Made by a program: the position numbers and the translations under genes
Notes under the pieces: generated by a model
What the model was told of the DNA's origin: nothing
Seen by the model: the letters and a program-made list of their open reading frames with translations, nothing else
Databases searched by the model: none
Source: Meloidogyne chitwoodi
Lineage: Eukaryota; Nematoda; Chromadorea; Rhabditida; Meloidogynidae
DNA: 64,000 nucleotides
Assembly (NCBI GenBank): GCA_015183035.1
Contig: JACZZP010000018.1
Location: forward strand, 992,001 to 1,056,000
Direction: 5' to 3'
Part shown: positions 26,501-37,548 of the stretch, piece by piece
Layout: every line of letters begins with the position of its first letter
Position numbering within the stretch: the stretch's first letter is position 1

Positions 26501-27183
26501 TCATTCAACAAAGCCAAAGGAATAAATTGATTTACAGATAAATCTGCAATAGAAAAAATAGAAACTTTTCCTTCAGTGCCAATAGCAACAAAACTAAAAA
26601 AAATAAAAAAATATTATTTTTAAAATAAAAAAGATAACTTTGAATCGTGAGAAAAACTCAATGCTTTTGGTTTTTGTTTAAAATTCCTTGAGTAGAGAAT
26701 AATATCGCTTTCCAAATGTATTAAAATGCAATTTCCACCTATAAATTAACAGTTATTTTGTTTTTAAAAAATGAATATTTTTATTATTTTTTGAAAGAAT
26801 TGCTTAAATTAGTTAAACTTAAATTTTTTATTCATATTTTTTTGCTAATTTAAAGTTTAAATTTAACAAACGTTCATCCCCAACTATTGCATGTGTTCCA
26901 GTAGAATTAATATCAAAAGAGACAATATTGCATTTTGATTGTATTTCTGATGTAAAGGAAGTATTTCTAAATATTAAAAAATAATAAACTCTATAAAATT
27001 TAATTATTAACCTTTTTAAATCAAAATATTTTAGTCTATTCCCATTTGCACAAAGCAAAGAAAAATTATCTGGCAAAAAACGTACAGGCCCATTTCTGTA
27101 TGAAGAACCGATTAGATCCACAAACTAAAAAAATAATAATAAATAGACTATATATTTGAAAATACCTTGTACTTTATATCCAT
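23563..27183 (-). CDS. pwp-2: PWP2, WD40 subunit of the U3 snoRNP (SSU processome)
   Basis: Many small exons encode tandem WD40 blades from the start MDIKYK at 27183. Diagnostic family segments are RYRNFRTLVAPKQTQ near 25330, DVLTGHSNLISGL near 25040, and the post-WD stretch RKMTEFGNLDLFDL near 24390. The C-terminal helical part follows (SLALRLNDNEIIERTIEAIP). These match PWP2/UTP1, which acts in the nucleolus with the U3 snoRNP to process 18S rRNA. The C-terminus (GMLVFF) seems shorter than in vertebrate PWP2. The start lies 188 bp after the rpl-28 stop, fitting a downstream gene of an operon. Confidence 0.9.
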
Positions 27184-27371
27184 TGAAGTTTTTAATTTGC
27201 AAAATATTCAAAATAAATTACTTAATTTAACATTAAAAAATTAAAATATTTTTTTGACAATGAGTAATCAAATAATTTAAAAATTGCAAAAACAATTCCG
27301 AAATTTTATCAAATTTCATTAAATTTAACAATAACAGCCAAAATCTCTTAATTTATCAAAACATCTTTAAC

Positions 27372-28029
27372 TTATTCTGCCTTATTCTTTTTCGCACCTT
27401 TCGACTTTATTTTCTTCTGTGTTCGTAAAATTTGAGATGCACGACGTTGAGCTAACTTGGCATGTGATGGTTTATATTTAAGAATAGAATTTCCAACAGT
27501 TTTGAGTACTTTACGATTGTCCTGAAAAATTTTAAGAGATTAAATGAAATATGCAAAACTACAACTCATTGAAAGGAAGGAATATTTACTAAAAATAGGA
27601 GTTGGATAAATTTTATTTTCCTTTCAGTGAATTGTAAATAATGATTTTGGTAATAGTAAAAACTAGAGCTATTGGAATTAACTAGAAATTAGTGTATAAT
27701 TTTATTTCAATAACCTTAGTCAAAATAGTAATTGCTTTCGACTGAGCTGGTTTGTAGATAGCACGCTTCTTTTTAATAGTCAACTGCACACCTTTACCAT
27801 CCTTAGCTGGTCGCACATCCACAGCCTTTGTATTTATGAGCCCATTATGACGAATGCTATTAAGACGTGCCAAATTAAAAGGCTCAGTGCTAAAATGCTT
27901 TGGAATACCACGTTGACGCTTCAAGAATGCGCTGTTTTTGCGAATAATTTGCCACTAAAAAATATTTAAAATTATTCATTTAAATTTCAAAACCTGAATA
28001 TAACTGGAAGCGTTGATTACTTGGACCAT
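27372..28029 (-). CDS. rpl-28: 60S ribosomal protein L28 (eL28)
   Basis: Three exons, 28029-27994, 27954-27715 and 27521-27372, encode 141 residues from MVQVINASSYIQ to a Lys-rich end. Family landmarks are WQIIRKNSAFLKRQR, FSTEPFNLARLNSIRHNGLI and DGKGVQLTIKKKR, as in eukaryotic eL28 of the large ribosomal subunit. All exon junctions are in phase. An AG 5 bases before the start codon (CATCTAG) could serve as a trans-splice acceptor. It lies 162 bp downstream of csn-1 and 188 bp upstream of pwp-2, on the same strand as both. Confidence 0.95.
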
Positions 28030-28191
28030 TATTTCTAGATGCTTAAACTTAATTAAATTAATACATATATTTAAACAGATAAAAAATATAATCGTTATAA
28101 AACATTATAAGTTATTATAAGAAATATATTATCAAAAATTATTTTTTTTTAATAAAAAAGATGTTTTAATAAATAAAACAATAAATAATAT

Positions 28192-30336
28192 TCAGTATTT
28201 CTGTTCGTGAATCCGATGGTTAAGTAATGCTGCTCGAAGTAAAACAGCATTAACACGCTGAGTGATTCTTTTTCGCAAATTTAAGACTCTTAATTTTTAA
28301 TTTTAAAAATTAAAAAAATAAAATAATACCGTTCATATATTTCAGTCCTGTTATCAGAAAATTTCGCGTGAAGAACCTTATTATACGAGTCAATTTTTGC
28401 TTTAAGCAATCCCTTTTCGATTAATGAAATTAACTCAATCTCAAGCTTAGAAATAAAATTTCAAAATTATTTTAAAGTTAAACAAAAACCTGATCAATTG
28501 AAGTACGAAATTCAATTGCCATCTGGCTAATCTCTGTGCTTAGATAAGTGTCAAAGTATTGAATTAATGCACTCCGTCTAATAAGAGAATATAGAAAACA
28601 AACATGTGGTGCAAGGTAAATATTCAACAATAACTGTAAATTAATTAATTTTAAATCGTCTTCTCTTCAAAAATGTTATTTAAAAGAAACTACTAAATTT
28701 CTATATTAAGGTTAAAAACATGCCTGATCACGCAAATCTATAAGAATATCAAGGCAAGTCCCAAATTGACTTTGACAAAACTTCTGCAATAACTCGATGA
28801 GTTTTGGTTCAGATTCCAGTGACTTTCTAAAAAGAGGAGAACCAAGAACTTTTTCTTTTAATTCAGTTCGACTGAATGTAGCAAGGGCACAGATAAGTGC
28901 ATAAATCGCTACATCGCTAGACGAAATAAGTTGAGGATAGTTGAGAACATCCAAATCAACCTAAAAAATTATCTTTAAAATTGAATAAAAAACATTTTAG
29001 AAAAAAGAAAGAAGCAAATTCTATAAGGAATCTCTATCGATAGCTATTCATCCAAAACATGTTTACTTACCATCAAAAATTTCTCGGCAGCACCTTTGTA
29101 ATTTTTATTATGAAGGAAAGCAAGTCCATAAACGGCCAAAATTTTCGCCTTTGAGCTAAGGATCAGTTCGCGTTGACTTTTAGATGTACGAGCTGGAATT
29201 TGCAATGAATTCAGAGAATATTGACTATGAACAGATGTTGTGTCATGAGAAGTAGTTTTAGTTGTTGTAGAGACATTTTCACGCTCAATTATCTCATTAA
29301 TCGCCCGATCAGCTTGTGGAAGTAAAATAAAAAGTTTTGGCCATTGTTCTGCATATACAGTTACGTTGATCCAATTTATGAGCATCTAAATGAAAAATTT
29401 AATAGCATTTATTTTTAAAATTTTTATATTTGAATATTTCATATTTAAACGTAAAATTTTTTAAATTTATTCTATATACTAAATATAAGTTAAACCTGTA
29501 TAATTTGATTTGGAGCAGTGCAATATTCACGCATTCCTCTAGTGTAAAGTTTAAGAGCATCCTGAAGATTTCCCATTTGTACATAATGGTGGAAAACATC
29601 CTCAAGTGAGCGTCTAATAGATTCCTAAGGTTGTAAGTATTATACATATTATGTTACAACAAACAATAAAACCTTCACAGCTTCATCTTTTTGCCGTTTA
29701 AATTCTGCTAAAAGAGATTCTAACCGGTTGTTTGATTTAACTGTTGTAATTTCAATCCAGCTTTTATCAATATCAGAAATAAGTTCAATTCCTGGAGTAT
29801 TTCCAGCAGACTTTGCAGATTCAACGCGTTGATAAGCAGCATTAAGCATCGGAATATTTTGAGTTTTCTAAAATTCCTTTTAAATGATAGAAAAATAATC
29901 TAAACCTTCATAACATAATTAATAAGAATTTTTAATGCATCAGCCTTCAAAGGAGGGCAAATATCAGCAATAAAAAGAAGTCTGAAAAATAATGTATTTA
30001 TAGGAAACGAAGCCAAAATTAAACTAGAAAAATGGAGTTAATTCTATTTATTTCAAAAAAATCCCCCTAAAATGAAAGCAAACCTATTCATTAAAGCATA
30101 ATCAATATATTCCTTTGAAAAATTTTCTAGTTCAACACTAATAACATTAACAGTAGGTCTCTGAACATTGTCTAAAATTAAAGATTTTATCCATTCTAAC
30201 ATTAAAAAAAACCTTGAGAAATTGGGTCATCTATGGCAATAGGATCATTAGAATTTGTAAAATCGAAATCAGCTGCCATAGGCTCTTCGACAAACTCATC
30301 ATCATCCTCCTGATACATATACTCGTTTTCGTCCAT
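28192..30336 (-). CDS. csn-1: COP9 signalosome subunit 1 (GPS1 homologue)
   Basis: The frame starts MDENEYMYQEDDDEF, an acidic N-terminus. It runs through helical repeats (FSKEYIDYALMNRLLFIADI, then SWIEITTVKSNNRLESLLAE) to the PCI region with SSDVAIYALICALATFSR near 28900. It ends in ITQRVNAVLLRAALLNH shortly before the stop at 28192. Subunit 1 of the COP9 signalosome has this SNVAIYGGLCALATF-type motif and LRAA-type tail. The complex removes NEDD8 from cullins. A long Ser/Thr-rich insertion (TTTKTTSHDTTSVHSQ) interrupts the middle. The start codon is only 9 bp from a MITE target duplication, so most of the original promoter lies beyond the insertion. Confidence 0.9.
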
Positions 30337-30353
30337 AATTATATGCTATATTT

Positions 30354-30791
30354 GGCAATCCTTAACAATTGGGGCTCCACCTCAAATATTCGCAGTGGCA
30401 TAGTAAAAATGTGTTTTTAGGGGTTATCGAGGTCGCTGATTACGAATTTGATCTTATCACAAATCCTTATCATTTTATCACTAATTTTAAAAATCAAAGA
30501 TTTTATCAAGATTTTCGCTCATTTGCTGATTACATGCTGGGCATAGTGGGGGTACAATGTAAAATGTTACGTTGTTGTAAAAATTTAATGGCAGATTCTT
30601 TTTTATTAATAAGCAGAGTAATTTGGAAAGTATCCATGATAAAATCTTTGATTTTTAAAATTAGTGATAAAATGATAAGGATTTGTGATAAGATCAAATT
30701 CGTAATCAGCGACCTCGATAACCCCTAAAAACACATTTTTACTATGCCACTGCGAATATTTGAGGTGGAGCCCCAATTGTTAAGGATTGCC
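30354..30791. mobile_element. 438-bp palindromic MITE, 8-bp target duplication, at the csn-1 5' end
   Basis: The ends are GGCAATCC and GGATTGCC, and the arms are complementary for about 150 bp or more. The eight bases CTATATTT flank both ends (30346-30353 and 30792-30799). An 8-bp duplication fits hAT-, Merlin- or P-type transposases. No coding sequence of a transposase is present; the open frame across the palindrome is a by-product. The left end is 18 bp upstream of the csn-1 start codon. On the minus strand the target duplication reads AAATATAG, which could act as a splice acceptor just before the start. Confidence 0.88.
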
Positions 30792-30799
30792 CTATATTT

Positions 30800-31163
30800 A
30801 TACTGCAATTTATTTTCTAAAGTGAGCTAAGAAAAATGAGGAACTATACAAATTTAGAATTTCTTGTTTTTTCCCAATTATTAAGATTACAAAAAAACTA
30901 AAAGTTTTAAGAGAGGTATGAAAAATAAAAATAAGTCCACTAACAATTTTAAAACTTCCCTGTTTTTGACTCTTTTGTAATATTTTTCGCTGTTTTTTTT
31001 CTCGGAAAGAAGTCGGTCACGACAAGTCGGTCGGCGACTAGTCGGGCGTGTCCCGTTTTAATATTTCTTAAAGTTTTATACTGAACTTGATTTATTTTTG
31101 TTAATCATATTTTGCGTTTCTTGAAATTTTGCTTAATGATGGTATGAAACTTGCTTGTCATGT
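30800..31163. other. spacer between two transposons
   Basis: About 360 bp. It includes a GC-richer segment AAGTCGGTCACGACAAGTCGGTC near 31008. At 31086-31160 a stretch resembles 40748-40830; both contain TTTATTTTTGTTAATCATAT followed by a TTGAAAT...TGCTT segment. No gene was identified. Confidence 0.4.
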
Positions 31164-31171
31164 GTTTTCAG

Positions 31172-31880
31172 GGTAATAGTTACCTTTATATACCACATTT
31201 TTTTATTTTTCCCAATTTTTCCTTATTTTCCCTTGAGCAATCATCAAGCGCCTTTTTTAATCTTTTTTGAGTGTTTAAAATGAGAATGGGTTATAGGAAA
31301 AAGTTATTTTCTAACATATTAAAAAATATGGACCAACTTAAAAATTTCACAATTATTGATCTTTCTGAAAAATTGAAATTGAGCGACAATGATTTTGATG
31401 CTTGGCTAGAGCAAATAGGCTTACTTCATGGAAAGCGTACCTGTGCAGAATGTGGTGGTAAGACAACAATTCAGCCAGTAAAAGGCTCACGTTATGGGAA
31501 TTGGCGTTGTACATCTAGGAATTGCAGGAAGTCACAAGGATATCTATGTGGGACCTTTTTTCAAGGTAAGAAATGACGGAAATTATAAGCGTAAATTCCG
31601 ACATCAAGCCGGTAATACTTCTGAAACTTATCATACTTATTTCCCAGAATTTCTATGGCGTAAGCGTTTTGGTGATATTTCTAATGTATTTTATAATTTT
31701 TGGAATCATGTTTCCATATTTTATCCATGTGAGAAAATTGAATAAAAGTTAAACATTTACTGGTTATTCTCATTTTAAACACTCAAAAAGATTAAAAAAT
31801 GCGCTTGATGATTGCTCAAGGGAAAATAAGGAAAAATTGAGAAAAATAAAAAAATGTGGTATATAAAGGTAACTATTACC
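31172..31880 (+). mobile_element. 709-bp internally deleted Merlin-type (IS1016-like) transposon
   Basis: Inverted repeats of about 120 bp begin GGTAATAGTTACC and end in the complement. Direct 8-bp copies of GTTTTCAG flank them (31164-31171 and 31881-31888). Merlin elements make 8-9 bp duplications. Inside, an ORF from 31280 encodes a helical region and a zinc-ribbon, CAECGG followed by WRCTSRNCRKSQG and GTFF. This is the N-terminal pattern of IS1016/Merlin transposases. A later stretch (about 31600-31745) encodes YFPEFLWRKRFGD and a short C-terminus typical of the end of such transposases. The catalytic DDE core between them is missing, so the copy cannot encode an active enzyme. Confidence 0.82.
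31280..31745 (+). pseudogene. remnant Merlin transposase (N-terminal zinc ribbon and C-terminal end, core deleted)
   Basis: The first part reads from the ATG at 31280 to GTFFQ near 31565, where a GTAAGA donor-like site follows. The second part reads in another frame up to 31745 (AGNTSETYHTYFPEFLWRKRFG). The zinc-ribbon cysteines are CAEC and CTSRNC. In full-length family members about 150 residues with the catalytic acidic triad lie between these parts; here only a few dozen bases remain. It is therefore an internal-deletion derivative. It could still be spliced into a short zinc-ribbon peptide, but there is no evidence for that. Confidence 0.75.
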
Positions 31881-31937
31881 GTTTTCAGAAAATAGTTTTT
31901 ATTTTTGATTCTAGTTTTGATATTTTTTCTGTTCTAT

Positions 31938-34403
31938 ATGGGCAATAAAGAAAGTCATTTTAATGGAAGAAATGAGGACATCAAGACTGGGCAGGTGTTG
32001 GATCCAAATTTTATAAAATCTTTTGTTGAATTGGGTGACCAAGATGATGGTTTAAATTGGGAAAGGTTCCAGGTTTATTTACTGAAGATTTAATTTTAAT
32101 TTATTTATAGATTGTCAGAATTCTTACAAATATTAGACAACATCGATTACTTTCTAGTTTATATGAAAAGGCGTTACTTGTTGAAGGAAATGACAACTTT
32201 TTCAGTCATCAACTTTCATTGTCCTTAATTTGTGATAATCGATTCTCTCGAGCGACAAAAATGTTACAAAAATGTATTTTACAAAGAGAGGAAGAAGAAC
32301 TTACTAAATTTGAAGAAAATCCAATAATAAATTACTTACACTTAGCACGTCTACAAATTGAGCAACTTGGGGATTTAGAGTTAGGTTTGTTTTTTAAATG
32401 GGAAATTGCTATAACTTTAAATTAATTTATTTCAAGCTGAATCTGCATCATTAAAGGCAATAATTTTATCTGCTGGTAGTTGGCTTTCTGGGCGTTGTCA
32501 TTTGTTATTAGCAATGATTTACGGGTTTATTTTTAAATTTTTTAATTTATTATAAAATTATATAGATTAAAAGCTCAATATGTTAGCAGTTTTACTTCAA
32601 AAAAGGACTTGATAGCTGAAAGTATTAAATATTTTGATAAAGCTATTGAATTGGATCCTCATGATGATACAGCACATTTTTATTGTGCATTGGAATATGC
32701 TAATTGTAAATTTTTTGAAGAATATTTGATAAACTTAAAGCATATGGATTAATTTTATTACTAATTTAATCCAGAAAACCAAAAAAAAATCATGTTATTT
32801 CAGCCAGGAACTTTGAAATGGCTCGAGAACACTGCCAGGCATCTCTTAGTTTAAATTCAGAAAATCCTTTTGCAATAATGTTAATGGCATTAATTTTCAC
32901 TGCAAGAAAAGATTACAAAGGAGCATTAGAACTAGTGTATTATAAAATTATAAGCTTTTAAACTTTTTAACATTTTAGAATAAATGCATTAAATGACTTC
33001 CCTTCACATTATGGTCTTATGGTTCTTAGGTTTATTTAAAATAATTTTTTTTTAATTTTTATTAAAAAAAGGCTAAAACTGGAATCAAGATATGGTCGGG
33101 TAGAGGAAGCTTTACAGACATCACACAATTTAATTTGTTTTTGGAGAAAAAGTAAAACAACAAATGATGGAATTCATTGTGATGAAGAACAAAATAGTCG
33201 ATTAAATGGTGATATCAATAAAATGGTAATTAATTTAGTAATAATGTTTTCGGATCGAAACAAAAAATTTATTGGTCGGGAACCTCTTAAACATTTTTCA
33301 CTTAAAAGATTGTTTGTTCTTTATATTTTAATTTTTAAATATTTGTTTGCTGTTTTTACATTTTTCTTGAATTTTTCATTTTTTCATAGATGACAAGCAA
33401 AGAAGCAATTGTCCCACTAACTCCTCTTCTTACTGCTCCTTTAGGCATTACAGCAACACCTGGAACTTTCACTAATTTAGCTTCTTCAAATACAGAAGCG
33501 GCGCCATATCCATCTATAGGTTTTTGATTTTATAACAACCATCGAAAAAATCTAAATAATATTAAATATAAATTTATATTTCAACCAAGAAAATATTCTA
33601 TGAACTTTCATTTTCAAATGTATTACAACAGAAACCTAAATTTTTTTAGATAATCTCTCAACAATTGGCCCTTCAACCAATATTTCTGATGGAGGTGGAG
33701 GACCAGCTTCAACTGATTCTTTAAGTGTATTATCTTCTTCAAGCAAGTCTTGGATTAATTTTTCTACTTTTCGATTACAGGTATGAATTTAAGGATTTAT
33801 TTATTATAAATGTTTTATTTTTAAAGGCGGATATTTGGGTAGAGTTAGCTGAATTTTTTATAGAAATTGAACGGATGAATGACGTTCAAATCTGCGTTGA
33901 AGAAGCCTGCACTATTTATCCAAATTCTCATCAGGCACTTTACTTGAAGGTTAAAATGATTTTTAAATCTAAATAATTTAATTTTAGGGTCATCTTTATC
34001 TAAAACGAGCAGAAAAATGTGCCCAATCTGACCCTCCTTTAAGTAGAAAATTAATGGCAGAAGCTAAAAATTTTGTTCTTGGGGCAATTTCAATTTGTGC
34101 AGAACATGTGCTTTCACAGGCTTGTCTTGGAAAAATTTATCATGCTGAGGGCCGTTTAAAAATGGCTGAAAAAATGTTTAGGTTTTTATAAAATAATTAT
34201 AATTTTTTAATATTTTTTGTAGGGATGCAACTTCCAGTGAGCCATTTGATTGTCGGAATTGGTATCAACTTGGTTGTGTTCTAACTGAACTTGGAAGAAG
34301 TGATGAGGCATTAGAATGTTTTCAAATGGCAGCTAGTTTAGAAGTAAATACTCCACTTATTCCTTTTCAAGTAATTCCTAGATTGTTAAGTCCTTTTAGA
34401 TAA
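31938..34403 (+). CDS. TTC7-like TPR protein (PI4K complex scaffold), short form starting MGNKES
   Basis: Spliced frame of roughly 600 residues made of tetratricopeptide repeats. Examples are ESIKYFDKAIELDPHDDTAH, VEEALQTSHNLICFW, and a final unit NWYQLGCVLTELGRSDEALE followed by TPLIPFQVIPRLL. The order and the PFxxIPRLL ending match TTC7A/B, which bridges EFR3 and PI4KIIIalpha at the plasma membrane. Vertebrate TTC7 is about 850 residues; the part corresponding to the first third is absent here. Upstream there are only transposons. The start MGNKES fits an N-myristoylation consensus, which would be a direct membrane anchor. A cis acceptor (GATTCTAG) precedes the ATG, so an upstream exon cannot be excluded. 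Confidence 0.75.
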
Positions 34404-34560
34404 TATATTTTATTTATTTTTATATAGATTTGTATAGATCAAAAAAGCCTATTGTATTTTTTCTAGAAATTTCTTTTGTAGAAAACATAATAAGTCCTTT
34501 TAGCTGAAAAATAGATAATTAATAAATTTTTAAATGCAAAAAGACACAATTTGTTGATTA

Positions 34561-36448
34561 TTAAATTGAATAATTAACATCACGATTAGCCATCTGAAAT
34601 GTTTTTCTTAACTTATCTGCTTGTGTCATAGGACGACCCGTTAGTGGTTTTACCTCAATCTTTTGATGTTTAATTGATAATTGAGTTGGCTTTTTAGAAA
34701 ACGTTAATTCCCTCTAAAAATAGTTTTATTTATTTATTTTTAATTCAAAAATAATACTTCTTTATTTGTTGCAATATCTAAAGATTGCCTAGGCTCAGCA
34801 ATTTGTGTTTCGCACCGAAATCTATTAAACTTTTTAAATCTAGCGGTTAGATTAGCCATTTCATTAATAAGTTCATTTGATTGAGTTAATTCTTTAAAAT
34901 TAATTTTTAAATAATTTTTAAATTAAAAAATTCTACCAATTGCATCTGTCGATCCTTTTTCTTTTGATGATAAATATTTTAGTTTGTGATGCTGTGACCT
35001 TTGATTAGAAAAAGGCAAAGAGATTGTAGCACGATAATTACGACGTGAAAAAGATTCTAAACGTTCTTTTGGTGGAACAAAAATTGGAATCATTTTTCTA
35101 AAAAATAATTTTTTTATTTAAAAACATTAAAAAAAACCTGTCAAAAACATTTTTCCAATTTATTCGTTCCATATAAGGGTGATTTTGAAGACTTTTAAAG
35201 TTTTCTACCCGCATACTCTGATCAGGATTAATAATTGCTCTAAGAAAAGAAATGAGATCTGATGGCCATCTACTAGGCATAGTAACACTACGAGTATAAA
35301 TTATGTTTAAAGCCTTAAAAGAAATAAAATAATTTTATAAAATTATTTTAAAAGGACAAAACCTGAAGTGAAGAAAATGTTGAAGGATATTCATAGGGTG
35401 TACGTCCACGAAGCATTTCGTAAAAACATACACCTAAAATATTTTAAACCTTATTTTTTAATTATTTTATTAAACATACCAAGTGCCCACCAGTCTGTCC
35501 TCCAGTCATATCCTGGAATATTACCAATGGCAGTGAGGTAAATTTCTGGTGCCATATAAAGACGAGTGCCTAAAATAGATATTTTTTAATCAAATTAATA
35601 TATTTTTAATTACCTGAAAGTGTATTGGCTAATTCATCTTTTGGGAGTTGTTTAGCTAGACTAAATTGAATTTTTAAAAAATTATATAAAATAATTTAAA
35701 TACCTAAAATCACTGAGATGAGAATGTCCTTGTTCATCAAGTAAAATATTTGCTGGTTTTACATCAAAATGACCTATTCTAAAATTTTATTTTTTAAATA
35801 AAATATAAAAAGATCAAAACTGTAAAACTATTAAAAATCACCCTTACCTTTGTCTATGTAAATAATCAAGTGCAAGTGCCAATTCACAAAATAATCTAAA
35901 AAATAATTCTTTTTTAAAAGAATTAAACAAACAATTTTGCTCTAGATTCTGAGAAACGGCCTTGATTTTTTAAATGATAAGATAAATCACCACCAGGCAG
36001 TAAATCACTAATCATATAAATTCTATCGGTATCCTAAATATTTTTAAATTTAATTATTTTTTAACTAAATTTACCTGAAATGCATACCAAAGTGAACAAA
36101 TAAAAGGATGTCTTAAACTTTGAAGTAAATTTAATTCACTAAAATAAATAAATTAATTTAAAAGATTTTAATTAAAAAAAAATAAACTTGAGAATATTTT
36201 CAATAAATTTATATTTACAAATTCTGCGTTTTTGCATTATTTTAAGAGCATATTCTTTTTTTAAATCTTTTTGGTAGACAACAAAAACTTTTCCAAAAGT
36301 TCCAGAACCAATAAATTTGACAATTTGAAAATCTAAAAAAAAAAGAATAAAGAATCTCTTTTAAAATAATCAAAAAAAGAAAACCTGTTAAATCGGTTTC
36401 GGATGGAAATAATAATCCGTGATGACGATTGGAATTCCGATTGCCCAT
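34561..36448 (-). CDS. STK32/YANK-type Ser/Thr kinase with MGNxxS start
   Basis: Starts MGNRNSNRHHG, fitting N-myristoylation, then the kinase domain. The glycine loop reads FIGSGTFGKVF and the VAIK lysine is in EYALKIMQKRR. The catalytic loop is GHFDVKPANILLDE and the magnesium segment is DFS in place of DFG. An APE-like MAPE follows, then TDWWALGVCFYEMLRGR and the substrate lobe. A C-terminal segment NWKNVFDRK plus a basic tail resembles the AGC-like tail of YANK kinases. Human YANKs have HRDIKPDN and DFN, so the DFS form is plausible but the HFD form is unusual. It is convergent with the TTC7-like gene, leaving about 157 bp between the stops. Confidence 0.88.
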
Positions 36449-37548
36449 AAATTAAATAATACATATTTTAGCTGATAGCTGTAGTAATTAAAGAATTTAA
36501 TTAATTAATATATTTTTATCATTGCCTCATCAATTTGAAGTTTTTATAAAAATAAAAGGCCTTAAAAAATTTAATATTATTTCCCTTTTTAAATAAAACA
36601 ATTTAATATATAAATGCTTTGTTAAATTCTGTTAGTTTTACTTTCCTTAAAAAGGCATTTAAATTAACACACAAAATTAGAAATATATGCTGTGGGAAAT
36701 ATTTAAGTAAATATTTATGAGGGAGTTAAGAAAATAAAGTGTTTGCATGGCAAAAACGACAAAAAGTCCAAACAGAATGAAAGGAAAAATATATAAATAT
36801 AAAGCATTTTTGCCTCATTTTCCATTTCCCATAAATTGCTTATTTTAAAGTCTCTGACCAAATTTTTTACTCAATATATAAAGAAAGGAAAGCTATTCAG
36901 CTGCCACTGTTTCAAATTATTAGGACATTTCGCAAAAAGACAATTCGCAGAATAAGTGAGAAAGGAATTATGATTTTATTGGAAAACTGTTTAAATAATT
37001 CTTTGATATCTGTTACATTTTTTTATTTTTCTGATACTTTACTCCGTTAAAATTTAATGTTAATTATATATAATATTTGCAAAAGTTTAACGTTTAATAG
37101 AAAATGTCGCTAAAATGGGGGAGAAAATTATTGAAAAGAATGAGAAGAAAAACCTCAAAAGCATATTAGTTTTTTCATTTTTTTTGCATTTTAATGTAAG
37201 CTAAACCGAAAAAGCCATTCAAAACAAATGCAAAGGAGATAAACATTAAGAGAAATATCCTTTTCTCTTTTACTTATTTTATTTTTGAATGAATGGTAAA
37301 ATAAATAAATAAAAACTTTCGCGCACTTCTCAAAAAAGAAAAGCTACTTTAAAAAAATAAAAAAATCTTCTTTTTCCTTTTTATTTATCTTAATTTGTTC
37401 AATTCATCTCATTTTACATTAAAATCAATAAAAGAACTGATTAGTAAAAATATTTTTAATTTAATATAAATTAGTAAATAAATAAAAATTGAGAAAATAA
37501 AAAATAATTTTCTTTGTTAGTTAAGTCTTTTATTAAAAGTTTACCAAT
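36449..37548. other. intergenic region between STK32-like and eak-7
   Basis: About 1.1 kb, AT-rich, presumably containing the kinase promoter and the eak-7 3' UTR. Purine-rich runs occur at 37125-37330. No gene, RNA or transposon end was recognised. Confidence 0.45.

Noticed and set aside
30214..30728. Open frames of 68 and 119 codons on the plus strand
   Set aside because: They cross the palindromic MITE and the antisense of csn-1 exon 1; translation just mirrors the inverted repeat.
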